A DNA stretch of 64,000 nt, taken from NCBI RefSeq assembly GCF_913055835.1, contig NZ_CAJXKQ010000013.1, positions 39,512 to 103,511 of the forward strand. Reading direction: 5' to 3'. Positions within the stretch are counted from its first letter, which is position 1, and each line of letters starts with the position of its first letter. The DNA comes from an uncultured Marinobacter sp. (GTDB taxonomy: Bacteria > Pseudomonadota > Gammaproteobacteria > Pseudomonadales > Oleiphilaceae). Below the pieces are notes generated by a model. It did no database searches and was not told the DNA's origin. It saw nothing but the letters and a program-made list of their open reading frames with translations. A program made the position numbers and the translations under genes. Shown piece by piece: positions 1-8,342 of this stretch.

Positions 1-389
1 TTTGGACAACGATCCATCACCACTGTCAGTCCCGCTGCCTCTGCCCGGGCAGCACCCTCATCATTGATCACACCAATCTGCAGCCACACCACCGGGATGT
101 TGAGTTCGATGGCCTGGTTGATGACCGCGTCGGTGCGTTCCGGTGCCAGGAAAAGATCCACCATGTCCACCGGTTCCGGCAGACTATGCAGGTCGGCGTA
201 AACGGTTTCTCCAAGTACCGTCTGGCCCGCCAGACGGGGGTTCACCGGGAGAATTCGGTAGCCGTGGGCCTGAAGATATTCCATGACTTCGTGGGAAGGC
301 CGGTTGGTCTTCTGGCTTGCGCCAACAAGGGCGATGGTCCTGACCCTTGTCAGGATGTCACGCATCTGGTCCGGGGAGTTGCTCGGCAT
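1..389 (-). CDS. CoA-binding domain protein, YccU type (3' end cut by window edge)
   Basis: This gene is absent from the ORF track because its stop lies before base 1. Reading the minus strand from the ATG at 389 gives a continuous frame beginning MPSNSPDQMRDIL and reaching VVMDRCPK at the edge. The Rossmann-like start (TIALVGASQKTNRPSHEVM) and the MDRCPK ending are typical of the small CoA-binding proteins of the YccU family, which are usually about 135-140 residues, so only the last few codons are missing. The family fold resembles the CoA-binding domain of succinyl-CoA ligase. The physiological role is unknown. The gene sits 23 bases downstream of folX on the same strand and may be cotranscribed with it. 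Confidence 0.85.
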   Translation of the reverse strand, partial: MPSNSPDQMRDILTRVRTIALVGASQKTNRPSHEVMEYLQAHGYRILPVNPRLAGQTVLGETVYADLHSLPEPVDMVDLFLAPERTDAVINQAIELNIPVVWLQIGVINDEGAARAEAAGLTVVMDRCP

Positions 390-412
390 GGTGCTGGGGA
401 ATCCTGGTTGAA

Positions 413-787
413 TTAACGGTGTGCCTGAAGACACACAGACACGGATTCCGCGTAGCGTAGCGCGTGAGGCTTGTCGATTTCCACTTCGGCCCACTGAACC
501 GCCTCATTCTCCATCACGATGGTCAGAACTTCATGGGTCAGGCGCTCGAGCAGGGCAAACCGGTTTCCATCCACATGATGGATGATCTGCTTGGTGATGG
601 TGCGATAGTTGAGGGCGGCTGAGATTTCATTCCTGTTTACCGCTTCAGACGCATCGTAAGTCAGCGCAACGTTGATCAATACGTCCTGCTGATTGTTGAT
701 TTCCTCCTCCTTGATGCCGATATAGGCTCTCAGAAGAAGATCCTTGATGCGGACTTTTGCCAGGTGATTCCCGTGGACGTCTGTCAT
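413..787 (-). CDS. folX: dihydroneopterin triphosphate 2'-epimerase FolX
   Basis: This is a 124-residue cytosolic pterin enzyme of the FolB/FolX tunnelling fold. The stretches [38 protein letters not shown] and [18 protein letters not shown] match E. coli FolX along nearly the whole length and fit it better than the aldolase FolB. FolX epimerises dihydroneopterin triphosphate to dihydromonapterin triphosphate, the branch leading to tetrahydromonapterin. The gene lies 24 bases after folE on the same strand, so enzyme and substrate producer are probably in one operon. The reductase FolM is not in the window. FolB is the main alternative, but the IKEEEINN and HALRYA blocks favour FolX. Confidence 0.9.
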   Translation of the reverse strand: MTDVHGNHLAKVRIKDLLLRAYIGIKEEEINNQQDVLINVALTYDASEAVNRNEISAALNYRTITKQIIHHVDGNRFALLERLTHEVLTIVMENEAVQWAEVEIDKPHALRYAESVSVCLQAHR

Positions 788-811
788 GCGGCCTCCCTAG
801 GGTCAGGTGCT

Positions 812-1387
812 TCAGCGATTGTTGCTGATCAAGGTCAGAAACTCGGTGCGAGTAGCCTGGGACTTGCGGAACTGCCCGAGCATCATCGACGTCTTCATGC
901 GGGAATTCTGTTTCTCCACGCCTCTCATCATCATGCACATGTGTTGCGCCTCGATAACCACCGCCACGCCTTTGGCGCCGGTGACGCTTTCGACGGCTTC
1001 GGCAATCTGCCGGGTCAGGTTTTCCTGGATCTGCAGGCGGCGGGCATACATGTCGACGATGCGGGCGAACTTGGAAAGACCCAGCACCTTGCCAGCGGGC
1101 AAGTAGGCGATGTGGCACTTGCCGATGAACGGCAACATGTGGTGTTCACACATGCTGTACAGTTCGATGTCCTGGACAACGACCATTTCGTCCATGGCGG
1201 ATTCGAATACCGCGTTGTTTACCAGGTCGCCAAGGTCCTGCTTGTACCCGCAGGTGAGAAACTGCATGGCTTTGGCGGCGCGCATTGGAGTGTCTTGCAG
1301 ACCCTCGCGGTCCGGATCTTCGCCCAGGCCATCGATAATGGCACGAAAATGGCCGGAGAGGTCGTCAAGGAGTTTGCTCATAATCAT
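812..1387 (-). CDS. folE: GTP cyclohydrolase I FolE
   Basis: This enzyme converts GTP to 7,8-dihydroneopterin triphosphate, the first step of folate and pterin synthesis, as a cytosolic homodecamer. The 191-residue product shows the family signature: [20 protein letters not shown] carries the zinc ligands (the Cys and a His of CEHH), and [16 protein letters not shown] holds the second zinc cysteine. [12 protein letters not shown] near the N-terminus is the usual substrate-site entry. Its length fits the short bacterial FolE type. MIMSKLL offers two starts six bases apart, and the upstream one is given. It leads folX on the same strand. The divergent hydrolase gene starts about 190 bases away, leaving room for promoters. 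Confidence 0.95.
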   Translation of the reverse strand: MIMSKLLDDLSGHFRAIIDGLGEDPDREGLQDTPMRAAKAMQFLTCGYKQDLGDLVNNAVFESAMDEMVVVQDIELYSMCEHHMLPFIGKCHIAYLPAGKVLGLSKFARIVDMYARRLQIQENLTRQIAEAVESVTGAKGVAVVIEAQHMCMMMRGVEKQNSRMKTSMMLGQFRKSQATRTEFLTLISNNR

Positions 1388-1576
1388 TTCCGGTTAGCAG
1401 TGTCTTACGAGGGCCAAAGCTTAAGGCAATTTGCCCACCATCTCTACGTTTACGGAGGCATTGCCGGAAAAGACCACTTTGGCTGCCCCGCCGTCTGGTT
1501 TGGGCGATGGAGCTATGGCAGCGTGGGCTGCGATGTTTTACAGTTTCAACCTGTGAATGTTCGCCGGGGACAATAC

Positions 1577-2497
1577 ATGGAAGAGCTGATGCCCACCGTC
1601 GGTGGGGTTTCCGCCGCAGGGCGCGAGGAAGGCACCCTGGAAGGGTGGCAACAGGGAGGTAAGTGGTTCAGTTTCGAGGGGCATGCCATTTTCAGTCGGA
1701 TGGCGGGTTCGGGAGAACCACTGGTCCTCATTCACGGGTTTCCTACCGCCAGTTGGGACTGGAATCGCCTCTGGCCGATGCTGGTTCAGCAGAACAACGT
1801 GCTCACCCTGGATATGCTGGGCTTCGGCTTTTCGGACAAGCCCTCCAACTACGATTACAGCATTGAAGATCAGGCCGACCTCTTCCAGGGTTGGATTGAG
1901 GGGCTTGGCCTGCCTTCGGTGCACCTGCTGGTCCACGATTATGGCTGCAGTGTGGCCCAGGAGCTGCTGGCCCGGGAGCAGGAAGGCGGGCTGCCTTTCC
2001 GGATTGCCAGTGTCTGCTTCCTCAATGGTGCCCTTTTCCCGGAAGTCCACAATCCGTTGCTGATTCAGAAACTGTTGAGAAGTCCCTTTGGCGGCTTGAT
2101 CAGCCGAGGCCTTACCCGACGGAGTTTCGAGCGCAACTTCCGCCGGCTGTTCGGCAACCAGAATCCGCCGGACCGTCAGGATATGGAGGACTTCTGGCAT
2201 CTGCTGACCTACAACAACGGGCGTGGCATCCTGCATCACCTGATCCAGTTCATGGAGGAGCGCCGTTGTCACCGGAACCGCTGGGTTGGCGCTCTGCAGA
2301 AGGCGACGCAACCGATGCGACTGATCTCCGGTACGGCCGATCCTGTGTCTGGAGCCGGCATGGCGCGTCGGTACCGCGAACTGATACCCGATGGCGATGT
2401 GGTCACCCTGAGGAACATCGGGCACTACCCGCATTTCGAGTGCCCCTGGGAGGTTTTCAGCGCCTACCGGGAATTTCGTAAACGTTGCGACCAGTAA
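1577..2497 (+). CDS. alpha/beta hydrolase resembling MEST/epoxide hydrolase, Asp nucleophile
   Basis: The ORF track extends to 764, but that part is antisense to folE. I place the start at the ATG at 1577 (MEELMPTVGG), giving 306 residues; an ATG at 1589 is an alternative. The oxyanion motif HGFPTASWDW lies near residue 53. The nucleophile elbow VHDYGCSVAQELLAR near residue 121 has Asp where most esterases have Ser. ADPVSG and GHYPHFE supply the acid and the catalytic His. The blocks SVCFLNGALFPEVHNPLLIQKLL and FRIASV...RWVGAL resemble the vertebrate MEST/PEG1 hydrolases, themselves relatives of epoxide hydrolases and haloalkane dehalogenases. The substrate is unknown. There is no signal peptide, so it is probably cytosolic. 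It converges with the diguanylate cyclase gene, 19 bases apart. Confidence 0.85.
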   Translation: MEELMPTVGGVSAAGREEGTLEGWQQGGKWFSFEGHAIFSRMAGSGEPLVLIHGFPTASWDWNRLWPMLVQQNNVLTLDMLGFGFSDKPSNYDYSIEDQADLFQGWIEGLGLPSVHLLVHDYGCSVAQELLAREQEGGLPFRIASVCFLNGALFPEVHNPLLIQKLLRSPFGGLISRGLTRRSFERNFRRLFGNQNPPDRQDMEDFWHLLTYNNGRGILHHLIQFMEERRCHRNRWVGALQKATQPMRLISGTADPVSGAGMARRYRELIPDGDVVTLRNIGHYPHFECPWEVFSAYREFRKRCDQ

Positions 2498-2516
2498 CCC
2501 TGGCCGATACTGCGCT

Positions 2517-3584
2517 TCAGCCCGAAGCCGAATCGGGCATGTCTTCGGCGCCCCGGCCCACAACCGGCAGCGGCCGGGCGGCGTTGACCACCTGGTTGCG
2601 GCCCTGGGATTTTGCTTCGTAAAGCGCCTGATCCGCCCGGTTGAGCCAGACCGACCAGGTTTCGCCTTTGCTGACCTCGGCAACACTGGCGCTGGCCGTC
2701 ACCTTGATGTCTTCAAGGAAAGGCCGGGCGCTGATGCTGGTCAGAAGCTGGTGTGCCAGTACATCGGCATCCTTCTGGCGGGTTTCCGGCAGCACGATCA
2801 TGAATTCCTCGCCGCCAATCCGGAACAGCTGATCGCTTTCCCGGAGTCGCTTTCGCAAACGCAGCGCCATCTCCGTGAGAACCTTGTCACCGGCCAGGTG
2901 GCCCCACTGATCGTTAATGGTCTTGAAGTAGTCCAGATCCAGCAAGATCAGGCTGGACACCCGCTCATACCGCTCCCGCATCTGAATCTGGCCGTTGAGA
3001 ATATCGGCAAGCTGTGACCGGTTCAGGCAACCGGTCAATGGATCCGTGGTGGCCAGTCGGGTGAGCTCCTGCTGGAGTTTGCCCACCAGAAAGGCAAAAA
3101 TCATGGCAAACAGGCAGGTCAGACCGAGGGAAAACGTGATTCGCCAGAAATCGGCCTCGGGAAAGCGCAGGAAGGACACGACAGCCATAACCACCACAAA
3201 GATGATATTGCTGCCAATGGCTTCTCTCAAGGGCAGCAGGAAGAACAGGGCCGCGGCAGCGGGGTAGGCCCAGTAGAGGCCGGCGTGGCCATTGATGTGG
3301 GTGGAGTAGGCGGCACTGACTACGGCGAGCAGGGGGAAAAGCCGACCTTTGAGAAAGTAGGTGCCACGAAATCTCAGAAATGCGATAACCAGAAGGGCGT
3401 TGACACAGAACAGGACCAGTACCGCAGACAGCAGGTAATGGGATTGCTGCCATTGCACCATGACCAGGGGCGCGACGGCGATGAACGCCCAGAAATGCAG
3501 GTGGTAGACCAGCTGGCGTTTGAAGCCCAGCACCGCGAGTGTCGGGTTGGTGGCAAGGGTAGAGGGTGGTACCGAAAAATTCAC
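2517..3584 (-). CDS. membrane-bound diguanylate cyclase (GGDEF)
   Basis: This 355-residue inner-membrane protein makes cyclic di-GMP from two GTP. The first ~175 residues hold about six hydrophobic segments (for example HFWAFIAVAPLVMV, AVLVLFCVNALLVIAFL and FSLGLTCLFAMIFAFLVG) with no recognisable extracellular sensor domain. A C-terminal GGDEF domain follows, from about residue 180 (TTDPLTGCLNR). The active site reads RIGGEEFMIVL near residue 257. RESD, five residues before it, is an intact product-inhibition I-site, so the enzyme is probably active and feedback-controlled. The start is GTG at 3584, behind a GGGAG ribosome-binding site. Nearby type IV pilus chemosensory genes make motility control plausible, but nothing links them directly. 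Confidence 0.93.
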   Translation of the reverse strand: MNFSVPPSTLATNPTLAVLGFKRQLVYHLHFWAFIAVAPLVMVQWQQSHYLLSAVLVLFCVNALLVIAFLRFRGTYFLKGRLFPLLAVVSAAYSTHINGHAGLYWAYPAAAALFFLLPLREAIGSNIIFVVVMAVVSFLRFPEADFWRITFSLGLTCLFAMIFAFLVGKLQQELTRLATTDPLTGCLNRSQLADILNGQIQMRERYERVSSLILLDLDYFKTINDQWGHLAGDKVLTEMALRLRKRLRESDQLFRIGGEEFMIVLPETRQKDADVLAHQLLTSISARPFLEDIKVTASASVAEVSKGETWSVWLNRADQALYEAKSQGRNQVVNAARPLPVVGRGAEDMPDSASG

Positions 3585-3779
3585 AGCATACTCCCGCTGT
3601 CTGAGTCGAATCCGCCCGCGTCCTGTGCCGGGATCGTGTTGAAGTCTAGCATGGCCATTTCTCTAATTAAGCAGATACCGCTGTTTATGACCACCATTAG
3701 TTTTGTTCAGTTGGCCCGCCCTTGTCCACTTCGCTAAACTCCGCTGGACTAATTCAGGGACATGCCCAGGGACCATCCT

Positions 3780-4862
3780 ATGACTGCTATTCACACCCGA
3801 GAACCGGCCCTGACCATCCGGGCCGGCCGGCGCGCCTTGCAACGACTCAAGGAAAAACCGTTGTCACCAGAAGACGTGCACGTGATTCCAGGCGCAGCCG
3901 GAGGCCCCAAGGCCCTGGGAATAAGTGGCCTGGACAAGGCCATATTCGGCGACTGGCTGCCTCGGGTTCCCCAGGAGCGTTCACTGATCGGTTCGTCCAT
4001 TGGAAGCTGGCGGTTCGCCGCTGTGACGTCCTCCGACGACCCGAAACGCCAGCTCGGCCGGCTGGCTGAACTTTACACCGCCCAGCGATTTGCCAAAGGT
4101 GTCAGCGCCGCGGAAGTGAGCCGCAAAAGTGTGCTGTTTCTGGAGGAACTGCTCGGTGGCCGGGAAGACACCATCCTGAACCATCCCTGGTACCGGCTCA
4201 ACGTTGTGGTTGTTCGCAGTCTTGGCATGCTGGCGGAGGATGCCAGGGGTCGGTTGGGGCTTGGCCTGATGAGCGCTATCAGCGCCAACATGGTCAGTCG
4301 CCGGCATTTGGGCCGTTTTATGGAGCGGGGGATCATCCACGATGCCCGCCTGAAAACGCCGGTGGCGAAGCTGGTGGATTTCCCCAGCCACGAAGTGGCG
4401 CTGACCCGCGAGAACTTGTTGCCTGCCCTTCTGGCTTCGGCGTCGATTCCCCTGGTGATGTCCGGTGTCCGTAATATTCCCGGTGCACCCGAGGGCGTCT
4501 ATCGTGACGGTGGTCTTCTGGACTACCACCTCGATCTGCCCTACAAACAGCCGGGTGTGGTGCTATACCCACACTTCACCGATAAGGTGGTGCCGGGCTG
4601 GTTCGACAAGTCGTTGCCCTGGCGGCGGGGCGATACCACCCGGTTGCAGGATGTATTGCTGGTTGCACCCTCGAAAACCTATCTGGAATCCCTGCCTGAC
4701 CGGAAACTTCCGGATCGTAAGGATTTCGAGTGCTATGTTGGTGATGACGCCGGTCGTGAGCGGGCCTGGCAGGCGGCTATTGCCGAAAGTGACCGGTTGG
4801 GCGACGAGTTTATGGAGCTCATCGAAACCGGGCGCCTGCCCGACGTTGTCAGGCCGCTCTGA
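3780..4862 (+). CDS. patatin-like phospholipase family protein
   Basis: The product is a 360-residue lipid acyl hydrolase of the patatin family with a Ser-Asp dyad. The nucleophile elbow is GSSIGSWR (GxSxG) near residue 73. The catalytic Asp is in YRDGGLLDYH (the DGG motif) near residue 242. GAAGGPKALG near the N-terminus is a glycine-rich oxyanion segment, though less canonical than GGGxRG. There is no signal peptide or membrane segment. The track starts at 3762, where a GGGA sits only one base from the ATG. The ATG at 3780 has AGGGA at normal spacing, so I chose that. Substrate and role are unknown. The gene is followed after 64 bases by the CDGSH gene on the same strand. Confidence 0.88.
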   Translation: MTAIHTREPALTIRAGRRALQRLKEKPLSPEDVHVIPGAAGGPKALGISGLDKAIFGDWLPRVPQERSLIGSSIGSWRFAAVTSSDDPKRQLGRLAELYTAQRFAKGVSAAEVSRKSVLFLEELLGGREDTILNHPWYRLNVVVVRSLGMLAEDARGRLGLGLMSAISANMVSRRHLGRFMERGIIHDARLKTPVAKLVDFPSHEVALTRENLLPALLASASIPLVMSGVRNIPGAPEGVYRDGGLLDYHLDLPYKQPGVVLYPHFTDKVVPGWFDKSLPWRRGDTTRLQDVLLVAPSKTYLESLPDRKLPDRKDFECYVGDDAGRERAWQAAIAESDRLGDEFMELIETGRLPDVVRPL

Positions 4863-4874
4863 ACGCAGAGTTTC

Positions 4875-4899
4875 CGGAACAGTGTCTATACTGGTTCCG
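4875..4899 (+). terminator. hairpin between patatin and CDGSH genes
   Basis: CGGAACAGT pairs with ACTGGTTCCG around a short loop, with one bulged G. No T-run follows, so it could be a weak or factor-dependent terminator, or an RNA structure in the leader of the next gene. Confidence 0.3.
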
Positions 4900-4926
4900 T
4901 AAAGTCATGACTTGGGGGAACAGATT

Positions 4927-5175
4927 ATGTCCGATGCGAAACCGGTGATCGCCAGCAAGACGCCTTTTTCTGTCATGGTGGAGGCAGGAAAGAATTACTT
5001 CTGGTGTGCCTGCGGCCGCAGTGGCAGCCAGCCATTCTGTGATGGCTCCCATAAGGGGACCGGGATAACACCGGTAAAATTCGAGGCCGAAAAGAAAGAG
5101 TGGGTCTGGTTCTGCGGGTGCAAACAAACGGGCAACGCTCCCTTGTGCGATGGCACCCACAAGACCCTCGACTAA
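4927..5175 (+). CDS. CDGSH iron-sulfur domain protein with two CDGSH motifs
   Basis: This 82-residue soluble protein has two CDGSH-type [2Fe-2S] motifs. The first is CACGRSGSQPFCDGSH and the second is CGCKQTGNAPLCDGTH. Each supplies three cysteines and one histidine to a cluster, as in the double-motif (MiNT/CISD3-like) proteins. The spacing and length fit that subgroup. The ORF track begins at 4912, but GGGGGA before the ATG at 4927 (MSDAKPV) makes that start better. The biochemical role in bacteria is not settled; electron transfer or cluster handling are the usual proposals. Its stop overlaps the convergent PAS-protein stop by four bases. Confidence 0.93.
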   Translation: MSDAKPVIASKTPFSVMVEAGKNYFWCACGRSGSQPFCDGSHKGTGITPVKFEAEKKEWVWFCGCKQTGNAPLCDGTHKTLD

Positions 5176-6179
5176 AGCGCCATACGCTGCAGGGTACTTG
5201 CCCTGAAGCCTGAAAGGCCGTGGACCGGGTCTTTCAGAGCCCGGACCCTGAGCACAACCGGAACCTCGTTTTCCTCATCCCGGTGGAGCAGCGGAAGATC
5301 GATCCGCTCAATGGAACCCTCGCTGCGAGCGGCTGACAAGGCCCGCCTGAAATTGTCCTGAAAGGCTGGCGCAACCATCTCTTCCAGGGGCTGCCCCACC
5401 AGATCAGTGGGCGCTCGATCCAGGAGTTCGGCAATCTGTGGTGAAACAAAACCGATCCGGCCATTTTCATCCAGCTCCCAGATCACGGCTCCAGACAGGG
5501 CTACCAGATCACGACTTCGCTGTTCGCTGTCATTCAGCGCCTGACGCAGTATCGACTTCTCGACCTGAAAGTTGGCGATCTGGTGATCAGCGCCAATTTC
5601 CCGCTGTTCAAGGCCGCGGATATGGAGCGTCTGCAGATGAAGTCGGCGGTTGAGGAGCAGGGCAAGCGAGGCAGCGAACACAGACAGCGCGACACCGGCT
5701 ATCCAGACCGTTTGTGAGGCAGACCGGGCGACTTCTTCCAGCCCTTCTGGAGAGGGCACGGTGGTGAGGATCCACTGCTGGTCCAGTGGTGACACTTCTG
5801 TGCGCAGTGCCCGCGTCGGGTCCACTGAACCGTTGGTTCGTATCTCCAGCAGTGGCCTCTTGGTGTGTCGTTCGAGGGTATCAATACGCAAGCCGAGGGA
5901 ATCGGGCAGGGTGTCGCTGAACAAAGCCTGGAGCCATACCGAAACGGGTTGGTTGTTGTCACCCGACACCGACCGGTCCGGCACGTTGGCCAACAGATGA
6001 TTGACCAGAGCCTGATGCTGGGCATAGTAACGCGCCTCAGCAAGCGCCATGGCCCGCCGACCCTCAATACTTGCGGTGATTCCGGTTACCAGCAGTCCGG
6101 CTGCGACCAGAAGCAGGGGGATCCAGAGTCCTGGCCAAAGTACCGGTCTGCGGAACCGGCCTGGAGCTGAGCTTTCCAT
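5172..6179 (-). CDS. membrane PAS-domain protein without an output domain
   Basis: The 335-residue product has an N-terminal membrane segment (LWIPLLLVAAGLLVTGITA), a periplasmic region of roughly 120 residues, and a second membrane segment (TVWIAGVALSVFAASLALLL). A coiled-coil-like linker (HQIANFQVEKSILRQALNDSEQ) leads into one PAS domain (LSGAVIWELDENGRIGFVSPQIAELLDRAP). The periplasmic part looks like the sensor half of a CHASE-type receptor. The chain then stops, with no kinase, GGDEF, EAL or methyl-accepting module. It may be a sensory partner that signals through another protein, or a gene that lost its C-terminal half. The znuB gene lies 91 bases upstream on the same strand. Confidence 0.75.
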   Translation of the reverse strand: MESSAPGRFRRPVLWPGLWIPLLLVAAGLLVTGITASIEGRRAMALAEARYYAQHQALVNHLLANVPDRSVSGDNNQPVSVWLQALFSDTLPDSLGLRIDTLERHTKRPLLEIRTNGSVDPTRALRTEVSPLDQQWILTTVPSPEGLEEVARSASQTVWIAGVALSVFAASLALLLNRRLHLQTLHIRGLEQREIGADHQIANFQVEKSILRQALNDSEQRSRDLVALSGAVIWELDENGRIGFVSPQIAELLDRAPTDLVGQPLEEMVAPAFQDNFRRALSAARSEGSIERIDLPLLHRDEENEVPVVLRVRALKDPVHGLSGFRASTLQRMAL

Positions 6180-6270
6180 GCCGGGCGTCCTTTGCGGCTG
6201 GGTCTGTACCCCTGGGCCAGACCGACTGTACTTCTATACTCTAGTTCAGCTCTGCTGCGGAGGGAAATGT

Positions 6271-7083
6271 TCAGGTGCGGACTTTGCCGGCTGCACCATA
6301 GACCAGCAGGAAAGCGACGAAAGCTGTCACCACAATGGAGGGGCCGGCCGGTGTGTCCAGGTGCCAGGACAGGCTCAGGCCGCCGCTTACCGCAATGAAC
6401 CCGAACCCGATCGCCATGGCCACCATGATCTCCGGATTGTGAGCCAATCTTCGGGCGGTCGCCGCAGGAATGATCAGCAATGCGGTAATAAGCAGTACGC
6501 CGACGATTTTCATGGCCACTGCAATGACCAGGGAAAACATCAGCATCAGAACCAGACGGAGCCGTTCGACAGCAACGCCTTCCACCCGGGCGAGTTCTTC
6601 GTGAATCGTACTCATCAGCAAGCCCCGCCAAAGCACCGCAAGCAGCACAAGGATCAGCGCAGCGCCGCCGTAGATCCACAGCAGGTCGTTTCGACTCATG
6701 GCGAGCAGATCCCCGAACAGAAGGCCAGTCAGGTCAACGCGAACATCCGGCATGAAGCTCAGCGTTACCAGGCCGATGGCCAGGGCACTGTGGGCCAGAA
6801 TACCGAGCAGGGTATCCGTTGCCAGCGTCCTGGTTCGGGAGAGCAGAACGAGTGCCATCGCCAGGACCACGCAGGTGATGATCACGCCAAGGTTCAGTGG
6901 CACGCTGATCAGAAAGCTCAGGGCAATACCCAGCAGCGCCGAGTGCGCCAGGGTATCGCCAAAATAGGCCATGCGTCGCCAGACCACGAAGCAGCCCAGT
7001 GGCCCCGCCACGAGGGCAACACCAAGACCGCCAATCAGAGCGCGCCAGAAGAAATCGTCCAGGACGGCATCAATGATGGGCAT
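6271..7083 (-). CDS. znuB: high-affinity zinc ABC transporter permease ZnuB
   Basis: This is a 270-residue polytopic inner-membrane permease that passes Zn2+ delivered by a periplasmic ZnuA. Hydrophobic segments run the length of the protein. The family stretches RRMAYFGDTLAHSALLGIAL, HEELARVEGVAVERLRL and KIVGVLLITALLIIPAATARRLA are clear. The track ORF begins upstream at 7248, but those 55 residues are antisense-like and lie inside znuC. The ATG at 7083 (MPIIDAVL) starts the domain and overlaps the znuC end by 14 bases, indicating translational coupling. No znuA lies in this operon or elsewhere in the window. Confidence 0.95.
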   Translation of the reverse strand: MPIIDAVLDDFFWRALIGGLGVALVAGPLGCFVVWRRMAYFGDTLAHSALLGIALSFLISVPLNLGVIITCVVLAMALVLLSRTRTLATDTLLGILAHSALAIGLVTLSFMPDVRVDLTGLLFGDLLAMSRNDLLWIYGGAALILVLLAVLWRGLLMSTIHEELARVEGVAVERLRLVLMLMFSLVIAVAMKIVGVLLITALLIIPAATARRLAHNPEIMVAMAIGFGFIAVSGGLSLSWHLDTPAGPSIVVTAFVAFLLVYGAAGKVRT

Positions 7084-7837
7084 GATCACACTCCGTGTGG
7101 CCGCCCTCAACCACGTCCCCGTGCAGGTCATGACTGTGGTTATGGTGATGGTGGTAAACCGCCAGGGATTCTGCCACCGGTCGGCCAAACGTCTCGATAA
7201 AGGCGGGATCGTGAGAGATGTCTGCCGGATAACCACTGCAGCAGACATGCTGGTTCAGGCAGATAACCTTGTCGGTAGCCGCCATGACCAGATGCAGGTC
7301 GTGGGAGATCATGATTACACCGCAGTTCAGGTCGTCCCGCAGCTCTCGAATCAGGTCGTAAAGCGACGCCTGGCCATTGATATCCACGCCCTGGGCCGGT
7401 TCATCCAGCACCAGCAGGTCCGGCTTGCGGGCCAGGGCCCGGGCGAGTAACAGCCGCTGTTTCTCCCCGCCGGAGAGGTGGTGCACGGAGGCGTGAAGCA
7501 GATGGCCAACGCCAGTTCGTGCCAGAGCGGATTCACATTCTGCGATTGACTGGCCGCTGAGCAGCATGAACCGTTTTACGCTCACGGGCAGCGTGGCTTC
7601 GAGCGTCAGGTGCTGAGGGACATAGCCGATGACCAGATTTTTTTTCAACGACACATGGCCCGCGGATACTTTCTGGATACCCAGGACCGCCTTGATCAGC
7701 GTGGTCTTGCCAGCACCGTTGGGGCCAATGATAGTGATGATGTCACCGCGGTGAATAGCCAGGTTGACCCGGTCAACCACGGGGCGTTCGTCAAAGCGCA
7801 CTGTGAGATTTTCCAGGCGGACCAGGGGGTCAGTCAT
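7070..7837 (-). CDS. znuC: zinc ABC transporter ATP-binding protein ZnuC
   Basis: This 255-residue ATPase powers the ZnuB permease. It has Walker A (GPNGAGKTT), the Q-loop region GYVPQHLTL, signature LSGGEKQR, Walker B LLVLDEPAQGVD and the switch histidine ISHDLH. The C-terminus ends in a histidine-rich tail (YHHHHNHSHDLHG followed by HTECDHAHH), which could bind zinc on the cytosolic side. That is a feature of many but not all ZnuC proteins. I moved the start from 7876 to the ATG at 7837 (MTDPLVRLENL), which overlaps the zur stop by eight bases. Order zur-znuC-znuB matches Pseudomonas-type zinc operons. Confidence 0.96.
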   Translation of the reverse strand: MTDPLVRLENLTVRFDERPVVDRVNLAIHRGDIITIIGPNGAGKTTLIKAVLGIQKVSAGHVSLKKNLVIGYVPQHLTLEATLPVSVKRFMLLSGQSIAECESALARTGVGHLLHASVHHLSGGEKQRLLLARALARKPDLLVLDEPAQGVDINGQASLYDLIRELRDDLNCGVIMISHDLHLVMAATDKVICLNQHVCCSGYPADISHDPAFIETFGRPVAESLAVYHHHHNHSHDLHGDVVEGGHTECDHAHH

Positions 7838-8321
7838 GGTCCGGCTCCGCCTGGCAGCGGGGACACAGACCGGCAATCTCGAGCGTGGTGTTCTCGGCCC
7901 GGAACCCTTCCTCGGAGGCCGCTTTGCCGACTTCTGTTGAGACTGCAGGTGCGGTCAGCTCGAGCACATTGCCACAGGCACGACAGATCAGAAACATTCC
8001 GGTGTGGTGTTCACCGGCGTGGGTACAGCCGATAAAGGCGTTGAGTGAGGCAATGCGGTGCACCAGGCCGTGCTGTTGCAGGAAATCCAGGGCACGGTAA
8101 ACCGTCGGCGGGGCTGCATTATGGCCATCGGAGGACAACTCTGCGAGCACATCATAGGCACCGAGGGGCTTATGGGACTGCCAGATCAGTTCCAGTACCC
8201 TTTCCCGAATGGGGGTGAGACGGGCGTTCTGGCGCTGGCAAATGGCCCGAGCGTCAGTCAGAGCCTGGCTGACACAGGCGTCATGGTTGTGGGGCCGATA
8301 GGGAATCGCTCGGGCGGACAT
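7830..8321 (-). CDS. zur: zinc uptake regulator Zur (Fur family)
   Basis: This 163-residue Fur-family repressor uses Zn2+ as corepressor. An N-terminal winged helix (RQNARLTPIRERVLELIWQSHKPLGAYDVLAEL, then PPTVYRALDFLQQHGLVHRI) is followed by the dimer and metal domain. CRACGN and CPRCQ are the structural CxxC pairs, and HAGEHHTGMFLIC provides the regulatory-site histidines. Its place as the first gene of the znuCB operon, together with a Zur-box-like sequence about 20 bases upstream of its start, argues for Zur rather than Fur and for autoregulation. Confidence 0.93.
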   Translation of the reverse strand: MSARAIPYRPHNHDACVSQALTDARAICQRQNARLTPIRERVLELIWQSHKPLGAYDVLAELSSDGHNAAPPTVYRALDFLQQHGLVHRIASLNAFIGCTHAGEHHTGMFLICRACGNVLELTAPAVSTEVGKAASEEGFRAENTTLEIAGLCPRCQAEPDHD

Positions 8322-8342
8322 GGTCTGGATCCTGTAAAATTT

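Noticed and set aside
764-1576. N-terminal 271 residues of the 577-residue plus-strand ORF
   Set aside because: They lie antisense to folE, and the hydrolase domain begins at the ATG at 1577.
1538-2686. 382-residue minus-strand ORF
   Set aside because: It is the antisense shadow of the MEST-like hydrolase and has no recognisable domain.
6049-7200. 383-residue plus-strand ORF rich in Gln and His
   Set aside because: It is antisense to znuB and the PAS gene, with low-complexity composition typical of a shadow frame.
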